A stretch of 64,000 nucleotides of DNA from NCBI GenBank assembly GCA_020634315.1, contig JACKBV010000020.1, positions 18,446-82,445 on the forward strand, in the 5' to 3' direction. Shown here in pieces: positions 42,022 through 51,700 of this stretch. The notes under the pieces were generated by a model. That model searched no databases, was not told the origin of the DNA, and worked only from the letters and a program-made list of their open reading frames with translations. The DNA is from Ardenticatenaceae bacterium (GTDB lineage Bacteria; Chloroflexota; Anaerolineae; Promineifilales; Promineifilaceae). The position numbers and the translations under genes were made by a program. Numbering within the stretch: position 1 is the stretch's first letter; each line of letters starts with the position of its first letter.

Positions 42022-44751
42022 CTATTCATCCAATAAGATGACCGGTTCTTGGTAGTAACGCAGTCGGCTGCGAGCCAGTTTTTCTTCTAGAAACTCATTT
42101 AACCAGGCGCGTTTGGCGGATAAAGGCTCATCCAGTTTGAGCCGTTCCAGGTTGGCATTGAGGCGCAAAATGCGACCGGAGATGACGAAGCGCGTCAGTC
42201 CGGCGGGGAGCAGTTTGCCCTGGCTGGCGGCGTCGAACACGGTTTCCGGTGAGAATTCTGGGAAGATGGCAACGGCCGTCATCTCCGGGAACTGCGCCAA
42301 CAGTCGTGACAGGTCGGTGAGCAAGGTGCGTTCAACATTGCCCCAATTCGTATAGGTATTGACCAAAGCGTTCATGACCCCCAGGCGGTCGGCACCAGGG
42401 GCAATGCAGGCACGCGTCGCGTTACCATTGCGATCCAGGAAGTAGCAGAGGGTATCTGCTTGCTGGAATGCACCTGGAATGTCATGCGTGTCAAGCGATT
42501 CGAAGGTTAGCCCCTCAATGTTAACAAGCTGCTGTTGTAGGTCGGCAAAGGGCTGCGTGCTGGAAATGGCGTGATACCAGGTGTGTAGCTCAAACGCTTG
42601 ATGTTCGGCGCGGGCGACCTGGACAATGAGGTGCGGGTAGCCGAGCCGCTTGAAGGCGGTGAAGCGCGTGGCGCCATCGAGGACGATGTAACGGCCGCGC
42701 CAGAATGTGGTTACTGGCGGATTGACTAAACGGCCGTCTTCTTCCAACCGTTCCATGAGGCGGGCAACCCGTTTTTCGTCTACCTGTTCGTGGGGGATGA
42801 TTTGCTCAATGGGCGCTATTTCCAATGATAGGGTTTCTTTGGCTTCCTGAATGCTGAGCAGTTCTACCAATTTTTGCGCAACGTAAACGGCCGTATCCCG
42901 CTGCCGGTTCCCCAAAATGGTGCTGACATGCGGGGAGACGATAACTTTGGGATGTTGGCGCAGCTGCACTGCTTCCGCTGGCATTGTGTGTGGATCGAGT
43001 TCTGGGGGCAGTGCGGGGAGAACGGCTCCGGTTAAACGGCCGTTTTCCAACGCGGCCAACAACGCGGCATCATCAACCAGGTCTGTGTGCCCGGTGTGGA
43101 TCAGGCAGGCCGTGGGTTTCATCAGCGCTAATTCGGCCGTGCCCAAAATGGTGCGCGTCTCCTGTTTAAATGGCACATGCAGGCTGACAAAATCAGCCAT
43201 GCGCAGCAGTTCGTGCAAATCCATCGCTTCCACCCCGGCGGACAAGGCCAATTCGGGCGTCATGCGCGGCTGATTGACAACGACACGGACGTCGAACGCC
43301 TGCGCACGCCGCGCCACTTCTTTGCCAACTGTGCCAAAGCCGATCAGCCCTAATGTTTTTCCCGCTAAACGGCCGTCGGCAAATTGATAAGCCAGCATTA
43401 ACATGCGAGCCATCGTGTTTTCGGCAAGGGCAATGGCATTGCTGCCCGGCGCATTAAAAATTTGCACGCCTAAATCTCGCGCCGCCGAGACATCAATGTG
43501 CCCCAGGCGCGAACTGGTCAAGGCAATGGCACGCAGGTTGAAGCCGTACTCAATCACTTCGCCAGTAATACGCCGGTTGCGGTCGATGACAATTGCTTGA
43601 TAATCGCTGATGCGCGTGATCAATGCTTCCTGGCTCAAATCTGGCTCGACGTCCACATCGGCTGCTGTGCGCAAGATGTCAATCCCTGCCTCATCAATGG
43701 GATCGCAAATGAGGACACGCGGGCGTGCCGCGTGCGCCGTCGTTGGCGCAGAATCGCGTTTGCCGCTTACCGCGCGTTTTGCCGCAGCGGGCGTTTGCTG
43801 GAAAAAGCCACATTCGTTGACATTGACATTGCCGCCGCTGAAAATGATGCCGACTCGCTGCCCCATTGCCTTGAACTTGCCGGTGAAAAGGGGGGCCAGC
43901 GCCACCGCCGAACTTGGTTCGATGATGATTTTGAGGCGTGTCCAGACAAATTGCAGCGTGTCCATGATGTCTGCTTCGCTGACGGTGGTCATGTCGGCGA
44001 CATATTGCTGCATCACGGCCAGATTGCGCTGGCCGATGAAGCGTGTGCGCAAGCCATCGGCGATGGTGGGGGGCACTTGCGCCAAGGTGACGATGCTGTT
44101 GCTGCGCCAGGATTGGTTGGCGTCGGCTGCGATTTCTGGCTCAACGCCGACAACCTGGCAGCGCGATGAGCGTGCTGCCGCTGCCAGCGCCGTGCCGCTA
44201 ATCAATCCGCCGCCGCCTACCGGAGCAAAGAGGTAATCGAGGTCGCCTACTTCGTCAAACAGCTCCCAAGCGGCCGTGCCTTGTCCGGCGATGATTTGGT
44301 CATTGTCATAGGGGTGAATGAGGGTGTAGCCATGTTTGGCGACAAGGTCGGCGGAGACTTTTTCGCGGTCGATGGCGGCGCAGGTGACGATTTCGGCTCC
44401 ATATTCGGCCGTGGCGGCGCGTTTGATGGCTGGTGCATCTTCTGGCATCACCACGACGGCGCGTACGCCGGCTAATTTTGCGGCGAGGGCAAGCCCTTGG
44501 GCGTGGTTGCCGCTGGAATGGGTGATGACGCCCGCTGCTTTTTGGGCAGGTGTTAACTGGCTGATGGCATTGTATGCGCCTCTAAATTTGAATGCGCCCA
44601 CGCGCTGGAAGTTTTCGCATTTCAGGAAAACTTCGCAGCCAGTCATTGTGTTCAATGTTCGCGAGGTGAGAACGGGGGTGCGATTGACAACACCGGTTAG
44701 TCGTTTGGCAGCGTCAGCGATGACAGAGGGGGTTAATATTTGATTGGTCAT
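42022..44751 (-). CDS. Three-domain fusion: PLP serine/threonine dehydratase-like, 2-hydroxyacid dehydrogenase-like, SbnI-like serine kinase
   Basis: One unbroken 909-residue frame joins three proteins. Residues 1-320 are a fold-type II PLP enzyme (threonine dehydratase/serine racemase type): Schiff-base K55 in GAFKFRGA, SSGNHAQG, PVGGGGLISG and SGGNVN. Residues about 345-640 resemble D-3-phosphoglycerate dehydrogenase, with NAPGSNAIALAEN, GLIGFGTVGKEVARRA and SPHVST, but the catalytic arginine of the N-T-A-R-G motif is replaced by His555 (IHTGHTD). Residues about 645-909 match the ParB-like SbnI/SerK serine kinases: IPHEQVD with E655 at the catalytic glutamate position, YIVLDGATRFTAF, and LPAGLTRFVISGR near the end. 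The set suggests work on serine or phosphoserine, possibly with substrate passed between domains (inference). It converges with the phosphatase gene, sharing no bases. Confidence 0.88.
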   Translation of the reverse strand: MTNQILTPSVIADAAKRLTGVVNRTPVLTSRTLNTMTGCEVFLKCENFQRVGAFKFRGAYNAISQLTPAQKAAGVITHSSGNHAQGLALAAKLAGVRAVVVMPEDAPAIKRAATAEYGAEIVTCAAIDREKVSADLVAKHGYTLIHPYDNDQIIAGQGTAAWELFDEVGDLDYLFAPVGGGGLISGTALAAAARSSRCQVVGVEPEIAADANQSWRSNSIVTLAQVPPTIADGLRTRFIGQRNLAVMQQYVADMTTVSEADIMDTLQFVWTRLKIIIEPSSAVALAPLFTGKFKAMGQRVGIIFSGGNVNVNECGFFQQTPAAAKRAVSGKRDSAPTTAHAARPRVLICDPIDEAGIDILRTAADVDVEPDLSQEALITRISDYQAIVIDRNRRITGEVIEYGFNLRAIALTSSRLGHIDVSAARDLGVQIFNAPGSNAIALAENTMARMLMLAYQFADGRLAGKTLGLIGFGTVGKEVARRAQAFDVRVVVNQPRMTPELALSAGVEAMDLHELLRMADFVSLHVPFKQETRTILGTAELALMKPTACLIHTGHTDLVDDAALLAALENGRLTGAVLPALPPELDPHTMPAEAVQLRQHPKVIVSPHVSTILGNRQRDTAVYVAQKLVELLSIQEAKETLSLEIAPIEQIIPHEQVDEKRVARLMERLEEDGRLVNPPVTTFWRGRYIVLDGATRFTAFKRLGYPHLIVQVARAEHQAFELHTWYHAISSTQPFADLQQQLVNIEGLTFESLDTHDIPGAFQQADTLCYFLDRNGNATRACIAPGADRLGVMNALVNTYTNWGNVERTLLTDLSRLLAQFPEMTAVAIFPEFSPETVFDAASQGKLLPAGLTRFVISGRILRLNANLERLKLDEPLSAKRAWLNEFLEEKLARSRLRYYQEPVILLDE

Positions 44752-44768
44752 GGGTTCAGTGGTTTATT

Positions 44769-45620
44769 TTACGTATCTTGTTGATACGGCCGTATCATTT
44801 CAATGCGGCGAAAGGAATCGAAATAGCCAATTGCTTCAAAGCCAGCCCACTTGGGATCGGTCACAGGGATATTTTCGGCGATGGCGTCCTGGCGTTTGTG
44901 GCGTTGGTGCATCACTTTTAGGACGGTTCCGGCTACTTCCGCCGGATCGCCAACGGTGACTTCGACGACGATGCGGGTTAGCTGGAGCAGCCCGGCGTGA
45001 TAAGTAACCCAGCCGCGTCCGCCGTTGTTGAGTTCGACGAGCAGTGCCGAGAGGTTACGCACGTTTTGCATGCTTTCGGTTTCGTTTAACCAATTCGGCC
45101 GTTCCTGGCGATGGGAAAGCAAGATGATGGCATCTTCATGGTCAAGAAAGGTGACGCGTTTGACTTCATTACCCAAATCAATGACGGCATTGGGATTGGG
45201 TGGGCGACGAGCAACCAGGAGTTCTCGCGTTTCTGTGAAGTCGCACTTTTGGAAGAGTATGTGCGCGGGCTTGTTTCCCTTGATGACTTCGAGCCATATG
45301 GCTTGTATGCCCAATTCTTCTGAGCGTTGGATGAGGGCATCCATAATGATTTGCCCAATGCCCTGACGACGCCCAGAGGGTAACACGCCCAAACGTGTTA
45401 CCCAACTGCGATTTTCGCGGACGCCTAACATGCCTAACCCCAATATTTCGCCGTTTTTGGCGACGACAAAGGAATGGGGTAACTGCACATCATAAGTGTG
45501 TATGTACTCGCGCAAACGCGCCACGTTCATGGGCATGGGCACGAGATAATCTACACGTGTTTGATTGTAGGCTTCGGTGAGTTCTTCAAATGTGTAGTTG
45601 TCGGCTGATATAAGTTCCAT
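44769..45620 (-). CDS. GNAT acetyltransferase-like protein
   Basis: The product of about 283 residues has an N-terminal GNAT domain with TYDVQLPHSFVVAKNGEILGLGMLGV, then LGVLPSGRRQGIGQIIMDALIQRSEELG (acetyl-CoA loop) and KGNKPAHILFQKCDF. The C-terminal 120 residues (from about 160) resemble a second, decayed domain. The substrate is unknown. Neither the ATG at 45620 nor the GTG at 45629 has a clear ribosome-binding site; I use the ATG. It lies between the receiver gene and the PLP fusion on the same strand. Confidence 0.8.
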   Translation of the reverse strand: MELISADNYTFEELTEAYNQTRVDYLVPMPMNVARLREYIHTYDVQLPHSFVVAKNGEILGLGMLGVRENRSWVTRLGVLPSGRRQGIGQIIMDALIQRSEELGIQAIWLEVIKGNKPAHILFQKCDFTETRELLVARRPPNPNAVIDLGNEVKRVTFLDHEDAIILLSHRQERPNWLNETESMQNVRNLSALLVELNNGGRGWVTYHAGLLQLTRIVVEVTVGDPAEVAGTVLKVMHQRHKRQDAIAENIPVTDPKWAGFEAIGYFDSFRRIEMIRPYQQDT

Positions 45621-45652
45621 GAGATGCACGTTGATCTAGCAACACATCCGGT

Positions 45653-46030
45653 TCACGATTGTTTGCGTATTTCGAGAAAATAGGCGATTTGTTCAGGGAA
45701 CTGGCGTACATCAATGGGTTTGATAATGCAGCCATCGCAGCCATATCGCTTTGCCATGTCTTCCGCTACATCACGCGGCCAGGCGGTAATGGCGACGATG
45801 GGTGTATCCTGCAAATCGGGGATCTGGCGCATGAGTGTCACGACTGTTTGCCCGTCAATGTCTGGCAACCCCATATCTACCAGAATTAGATCGGGTTTTT
45901 CGTCGATGGCGATGCTCACGCCAGTTTCGCCGTCTGCGGCGTGTAACAGGCGATAGTCGAATTTTTCTAGCACGCGTTCCGCGAGGACTCGGTTTGCGTA
46001 ATTATCTTCTATTTGCAGAATCGTTTTCAT
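45653..46030 (-). CDS. Single-domain response regulator
   Basis: The 125-residue protein is a lone receiver domain: ILQIEDNYANRVLAERVL (acidic pocket), the phosphoacceptor aspartate in PDLILVDMGLPDIDG, the threonine in PIVAITAW and the lysine in CIIKPID. It has no output domain and would act by protein contact, for example as a phosphate shuttle to the hybrid kinases at 48.8-54.9 kb. I start at the ATG at 46030; a TTG two codons upstream is possible. Confidence 0.92.
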   Translation of the reverse strand: MKTILQIEDNYANRVLAERVLEKFDYRLLHAADGETGVSIAIDEKPDLILVDMGLPDIDGQTVVTLMRQIPDLQDTPIVAITAWPRDVAEDMAKRYGCDGCIIKPIDVRQFPEQIAYFLEIRKQS

Positions 46031-46078
46031 AGCCAACTCGTTCCACTAGCGTGTGTCTTCACACATTAAATGCACAGA

Positions 46079-46333
46079 TCAGGCAGGCGGTGGTGGGACG
46101 GGGAGATCGGAAACGGCCGTGTTCTGCCACTTTTTCCCTTCTTCAATCAACATCACAGGAATGCCATCGCGAATGGGGTATTTCATGCCGGTATCGGCAC
46201 AGACGAGCCAACAATTATGCACTAATTCCAAGCGCCCAGGATCATCGCCATACTCTTTGGATTGTACAGCAACCGGGCAGCGCAAGATTTCAAGTAATTC
46301 CGGGCTGATAGGTGGTGAAACAGTCTCACTCAT
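46079..46333 (-). CDS. Trm112-like (UPF0434) protein
   Basis: The 84-residue protein has the Trm112/YcaR pattern: ISPELLEILRCPVAVQSKEYG, LVHNCWLVCADTGMKYPIRDGIPVMLIEEGKKW. The usual four-cysteine zinc site is reduced here to C in RCPV and two later cysteines. Trm112-like proteins assist methyltransferases or membrane glycan enzymes; the role here is unknown. A GAGGAAG site precedes the ATG at 46333. Confidence 0.8.
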   Translation of the reverse strand: MSETVSPPISPELLEILRCPVAVQSKEYGDDPGRLELVHNCWLVCADTGMKYPIRDGIPVMLIEEGKKWQNTAVSDLPVPPPPA

Positions 46334-46418
46334 AATGCTCTTCCTCAAAATACTATGGTCAGTGCTTACTTGATTGACATCTGTTGCAAACTGACCAGGG
46401 TGAATTTTATCTTTGTGG

Positions 46419-46447
46419 ATGATACAGGTATTATGTGTATGTAGCAA
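46419..46447 (-). promoter_or_regulatory. Candidate promoter of the Trm112-like gene
   Basis: On the minus strand TTGCTA (46442-46447) and TATCAT (46419-46424) are 17 bases apart, about 85 bases before the gene. Confidence 0.4.
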
Positions 46448-46642
46448 GTGGGATTGGTTAGCGTTTGGGGTGACGCCAAAGTCGTTGGGTGAACGGTGTG
46501 GAGGCTGTGAATTTTCATGCTGACCTGTGGTTAGAGCGGTTTATTGCTGTGCCTGTCTCCAGAATGTTGGGTTTCGACGGCTTGAAAATCACGCCAAACT
46601 GATTTTTCACGTATTTTTGTCAGGGCGAAGTGGCAAAAAATG

Positions 46643-46671
46643 TTGGCTTTGTGTCGATTCTTCCCTATACT
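46643..46671 (+). promoter_or_regulatory. Promoter of the AAA/FGE-like gene
   Basis: TTGGCT (46643-46648) and TATACT (46666-46671) are exactly 17 bases apart. The start would fall near 46678, about 20 bases before the ATG at 46697. The rest of the 363-base gap back to 46333 shows only this promoter and its divergent counterpart. Confidence 0.55.
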
Positions 46672-46696
46672 TTGACAGCAATAGCAGTGAGTAGTA

Positions 46697-48769
46697 ATGA
46701 CAGAACAGGCGGCAACAATGAACCCTTATGTAATTAATGGCCCTGTGGTGGATGGACGTCTGTTCTTTGGTCGTGCCGGGGTTTTTGAGTGGGTGCAGGC
46801 AAATCTGGATGCGTTTCCGTTGCGTCAACTGTTGGTGCTGAGTGGCCCGGCGCGTATTGGCAAGACATCGGTGCTGAAGCAGCTGGAGTTGGGGCGGCTG
46901 GGGCGCAAGGTGCTGCCGGTTTATATTGATTTGCCGCAGTTGAGTGCCGACAGTTTGAGTCTTTTTTATCGAGCGTTGGCGGAAACGGCCGTTGCCGCTT
47001 TGCAGCCAACAGGCGTTGAGTTTCCCGAAATGGAACAAAGCGCCTTCGTCAATGACCCCTTGACAGCCTTTGCCAATTACATCTTGCAGCCAACGACAGC
47101 GGCGCTTAGTGGGCGCAAATTGTTGTTTTTGTTGGATAACGTGACGCAGTTCATCGAGCGCATTGATGATGGCTATCTGGATGCCCACACGTTGGCTAAT
47201 TTGGATCATCTGCTGCGGCGGCTGCCACAAGTGTATGTTTTGTATGCGCTGGAGACTTCGCCGGAAGCGGTGCTATCGGAGCAGCTAACGTTTCTCAGTG
47301 AAGCGCAATATTATGAGTTGGCACCGCTTAGCCCGGAAATGGCAACGGCTCTCATCCGTGAACCTGTGCGTTATACGGTGGTGAAGGATGTTGCCAGCTA
47401 TATCTATGATTTAACGGCGGGGCAGCCGCATCAGATACAGATTTTGTGCCACGCCTTGTATGAGCGTCAGGTGCAATATGGGTTGAGCCAGATTACTGTT
47501 GCCGATGTGGTTGCCGTGTATCGGCGGCTGAAGCAGGAAAAGGATGCTCATGTAACGGCCGTTCCCTTGCCGGAATACACCCCCAATTCATTGCAACTGT
47601 CGGCGTTGTTGTCGGCGAATGGCTCTGGGGGCTATATGCGCCCGCCGCGCTGGTTGTGGCTGTTGTTGGCGGTGCCGCTTTTAATTGTGAGCATTGCCGG
47701 AATTATGTTTGTGCAGCGGCAGCGGGCGCTGCGCGAGGCGGCGTTGGCGGTTGCGCCGACGGCGATTATGTCTGTGACGGAAACGGCCGTTTCCACGACA
47801 ACTCCTACCGCGACCGTAACCCCCTCGCCAATTGTTGTCGTCGTGCCCTCAACGCGCATTGTTACGGCAACGCCATCGCCCACCGTGCCGCCGACCATCA
47901 CGCCAACCCCCACGGCAACGCCAAGCCCAACACGCACACCAACCATAACGCCAACCCCGGACGCTTATCCTGCCGAGATTACGCGAGACGAGGATGGCAT
48001 GCGAATGGTTTACGTACCGGCCGGCTCTTTTTTGATGGGATCCGCTGCCGAAGATGTCACTGCCGGTGCGGATGAAAAGCCGCAGCATTTGGTGGTGTTA
48101 AACCATTTTTACATGGATAAGTATGAAGTGTCGGTTGCCCAATATGCGGCATTTTTGAATCAGTTGGGCGGATATGAGCGGGCTTGCGATCAGATAGATT
48201 GCACCCTGCCGCGCGAGCGAATTGGCTATACCAACTATTTGATAGAACAAGATTTGGGCGATGGAACTACGCTCTTCTCGGCGATGACCGGTTTTGCCAA
48301 TTATCCCGCCAATCATATTAGCTGGTATGGCGCGGCTGCTTATTGCGAATATGTCGGTGGCCGTTTGCCAACAGAGGCTGAATGGGAGTATGCGGCGCGT
48401 GGGGATGACGGCCGTATCTATCCCTGGGGAAATACAGCGCCAAATGAAACCCGCGCCGTTTTCCAGAGCCAAAGTTTTGAGGATTTGAAGGCGGTTGATG
48501 CTTTGCCAGATGGTGCCAGTCCATTTGGGGCATTGGGCATGGCTGGCAGTATGTGGGAGTGGACATTCGATTGGTATGACGAGGATTATTATGCCAACAG
48601 CCCAACCGCCAATCCTACCGGGCCTGAAACCGGGTTGACAAAAGCGGTGCGCGGCGGTGCCTGGCCGAATAACAATGAGGCGGATCGTATTCGTTCGGCC
48701 AATCGTCTGGCTTTAGACCCGGTACACATTAGTTCAACGGTTGGCTTCCGCTGTGTGGTTGAGCCATAA
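46697..48769 (+). CDS. AAA-type ATPase fused to a formylglycine-generating-enzyme-like domain
   Basis: The 690-residue protein has a P-loop ATPase domain (SGPARIGKTSVLKQL, then GRKLLFLLDNVTQF as Walker B-like) to about residue 270, a membrane helix (WLWLLLAVPLLIVSIAGIMFV near 316-336), a Thr/Pro/Ser linker of about 75 residues, and an FGE/SUMF1-like domain (MVYVPAGSFLMGS, FYMDKYEVSVAQYAAFLN, GGRLPTEAEWEYAARG, VRGGAWPNNNEADR, VGFRC). The first catalytic cysteine of true FGE enzymes, expected before A-R in RCA-R, reads RSANR here, so the domain is probably a binding module outside the membrane. ATPase and FGE-like parts thus lie on opposite sides, which suggests a sensor (inference). Confidence 0.85.
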   Translation: MTEQAATMNPYVINGPVVDGRLFFGRAGVFEWVQANLDAFPLRQLLVLSGPARIGKTSVLKQLELGRLGRKVLPVYIDLPQLSADSLSLFYRALAETAVAALQPTGVEFPEMEQSAFVNDPLTAFANYILQPTTAALSGRKLLFLLDNVTQFIERIDDGYLDAHTLANLDHLLRRLPQVYVLYALETSPEAVLSEQLTFLSEAQYYELAPLSPEMATALIREPVRYTVVKDVASYIYDLTAGQPHQIQILCHALYERQVQYGLSQITVADVVAVYRRLKQEKDAHVTAVPLPEYTPNSLQLSALLSANGSGGYMRPPRWLWLLLAVPLLIVSIAGIMFVQRQRALREAALAVAPTAIMSVTETAVSTTTPTATVTPSPIVVVVPSTRIVTATPSPTVPPTITPTPTATPSPTRTPTITPTPDAYPAEITRDEDGMRMVYVPAGSFLMGSAAEDVTAGADEKPQHLVVLNHFYMDKYEVSVAQYAAFLNQLGGYERACDQIDCTLPRERIGYTNYLIEQDLGDGTTLFSAMTGFANYPANHISWYGAAAYCEYVGGRLPTEAEWEYAARGDDGRIYPWGNTAPNETRAVFQSQSFEDLKAVDALPDGASPFGALGMAGSMWEWTFDWYDEDYYANSPTANPTGPETGLTKAVRGGAWPNNNEADRIRSANRLALDPVHISSTVGFRCVVEP

Positions 48770-48773
48770 CCCG

Positions 48774-51700
48774 TTACGGTCGCGATTGCTGCGCTAAAAG
48801 AACTTCACGAATGTAATTGTATTCGACTTTGAGCTGCTGGAGGTCTGTCAGGGCCAGTGCCATGCCATGCTGCCGCGTGATGGTTTCGATGCGCTGGCTG
48901 ATTTGGGTCAGGCTGGTAAAGGCGAGGCTGGCACAATTGCCTTTGAAGGCATGAATTGCTTGCAGGAAGGGTTCTTCGTCTGTGTCGGCAACGGCCGTTT
49001 CAATCTTATTCAGTAAATTTTGTGTGTCCTCAAAAAAAATGGGGAACAGCTCTTTCATTTGCGCTTCCGCGTCGGCTCCAATAATTGCTTTCAATTTCAC
49101 AATATCTACCGGCCAGATCGCCGTGATTTGCTTGAGTTTGGGCGGCGTCAGGCTGTCTGCTGCCAGCTGCGGATCAATCGGGTGGCACTTGGAAAGGACA
49201 GTAACCAGGTCATCAATGCGCACTGGCTTGCTGATGTAATCATCCATCCCGCTTGCCAGATACGTCTCCCTGTCGCCGGGGAGGGCGTGGGCGGTCATGG
49301 CGACTATCCAGGGCTGCTGCTCAACCGGGATTTTGTGGCGGATGTGGTGTGTGGCCTCAACGCCGTCCATTTCCGGCATTTGCACATCCATCAACACCAA
49401 GTCATAGGATTGTCGCTTTAAGGCTTCAAATGCTTCTAGCCCATTTCCGGCGACATCGGCGCGATACCCCAGGCGTTCCAGGATGCGCAGCGCCACCTTT
49501 TGGTTAATGGCGTTATCTTCGGCGACCAGGATGCGCAGCGGATTTCTTTCGCCCAGGCGCAGGGCGAAGGGGGTTTGTGTGATGCGCGGCAGAGCTGGTT
49601 CGCGTCCGGTGAGAACGCTCAGCAGCATCGCGTAAAGTTGGGTTGGCTTGATCGGTTTGGTGAGGAAGGCGGCAAATCGAACCTGATTGTCATCGAAATT
49701 GCGCTGTCCCAAGGAGGTGAGCATGACGAGTGGCAGCTCTTCTTCGCTGCGAATTTGCCGGATTTTTTTGCTGAGCGTCAGCCCGTCCATGTGGGGCATG
49801 TGCATGTCAAGAATGGCTATGTCATATTGTTGGCCACTGTAGAGCCGATCCAGCGCTTCTTTGCCAGAGGCGACGGCGTCGGGCACCATGCCCCATGATT
49901 CGGTTTGCCGGGTGAGGATGAAGCGGTTGGTCAAATTGTCGTCCACGATGAGGATGCGTTTGTGGGTGAGCTGCCGGTTTTCTTTTTCGGGGTAAGGGGC
50001 GGTTTGCTTGGGGGCAATTTCGACGCGAATTGTAAAGTGAAATGTTGAGCCAGAACCGGCTTCACTTTCAACCCAGATTCTCCCGGACATCATTTCGATG
50101 AGGTGTTTGCTGATAATGAGTCCGAGTCCGGTGCCGCCAAATTGGCGTGTGGTGGAGGTGTCGATTTGGGTGAAGGCGTGGAAGAGGCGGTTGAGCCGTT
50201 CTGCGGGGATGCCGATGCCGGTGTCGCGCACGGTGATGTGTACTTCCCACTGTTTGTTGTCGAGGAAACGGCCGTCTCCTGTGACCACCACCTCGCCCGT
50301 CTCCGTGAATTTAACCGCATTGCCAATCAAGTTGACCAATACCTGCCGCAGGCGGGTGACATCGCCGACGATGGTGTCGGGAATGCCATCGCTCAAAATA
50401 TAAGCGAGGTCCAGCCCTTTTTCGGCGGCCGGCGTTGCCAGCAAATCCAACGAATCCTCGATGCAGGCACGCAAGCTAAATGGCTGCTTTTCCATCTCTA
50501 GATGACCGGCTTCAATTTTAGAGAAGTCGAGGATGTCATTGATGACTGTCAGCAGCGTGTCGCTGCTGGTGCGAACCGTTTCCACAAAATCATACTGTTC
50601 GTGCGTCAGTTTTGTGTCGAGCAGCAGCCCGGTCATGCCGATGATGGCATTGAGCGGCGTGCGAATTTCGTGGCTCATGTTTGCCAGAAATTCTGATTTG
50701 GCTCTAGCGGCCGTTTCTGCCGCATCTTTTGCTTCTTGCAAGGCGACTTCGTATCGTTGTTGTTCGGCGATGCGCTGTTCAAGCTCTTGCGCATAATGGT
50801 GTAGTTCTTCGTATAACTGGGCGTTTTCCAGGACAAGACCGGCATGTTCGGCAAACACATTGATGATGCGCCGGTCTCGTTCGTCAAAGGCGTCAATGAG
50901 TGGGCTTTGCAGGTCGAGTGCGCCGATGATTTTGTTACCGGCACGCAGGGGGACGACAATTTCTGAGCGTGTTTGGCTGTCGCCAAGGAGGTAGCGCGGG
51001 TCTTGGGTGACGTCGGGCACGTGCAATGTTTGCCCGGTGCGAATGGCTGCCGGGATCAACCCTGGCCCATCCAGGTTGAGTGATTTGGCGACGGCGTGTT
51101 GGTATTTTCCGGCTTGGGCCAGGCGCACGATTTGACCGGGAACGGCCGTTTCCGGTTTCGTAGCATGGCTGGGCGTGGGCAAAAATTCCTCCAACAACAC
51201 AACCGTACAATCCGCAATATCAAACTCTTGTGTCAAGGTGGTGGTGATGTGGCGTGCCGATTCGCGCAGGTTATTGGCGCGAAACAATTGCACGGACGCT
51301 CGATATAGTGCAGACAACTCGTCCGCCTTTTGACCGAGTTCAACCTCTACTTGTTTTTGGTTGGTAAGATCGGTAATGACGGCAATGGCACCCTGATTAA
51401 CGCCCTCGCGCCATCGCGGCACACAGGTAACGAGAACATCAATTTGTGTGTTGTCTGCGCGGCGCAGGCGCATTTCATACGTTGTTTCTTCTCCGGCACG
51501 CCGCTGCGCCTGGTAATGGGTTAACCTTTCATGTTCGGTTGTATAAGTGACATCATACGGGGTTTTGCCAATCAGTTCGCCCGGCGTATAGCCGAGCATT
51601 GTGGCAAAAGCGGCATTGACAAACTCGAAGCGCTCTGCATCATCCAGAACCGTCAACCCTTGCCCCATGGTGTTCATGACTTGCAAGCCGAAGTCTCGCT

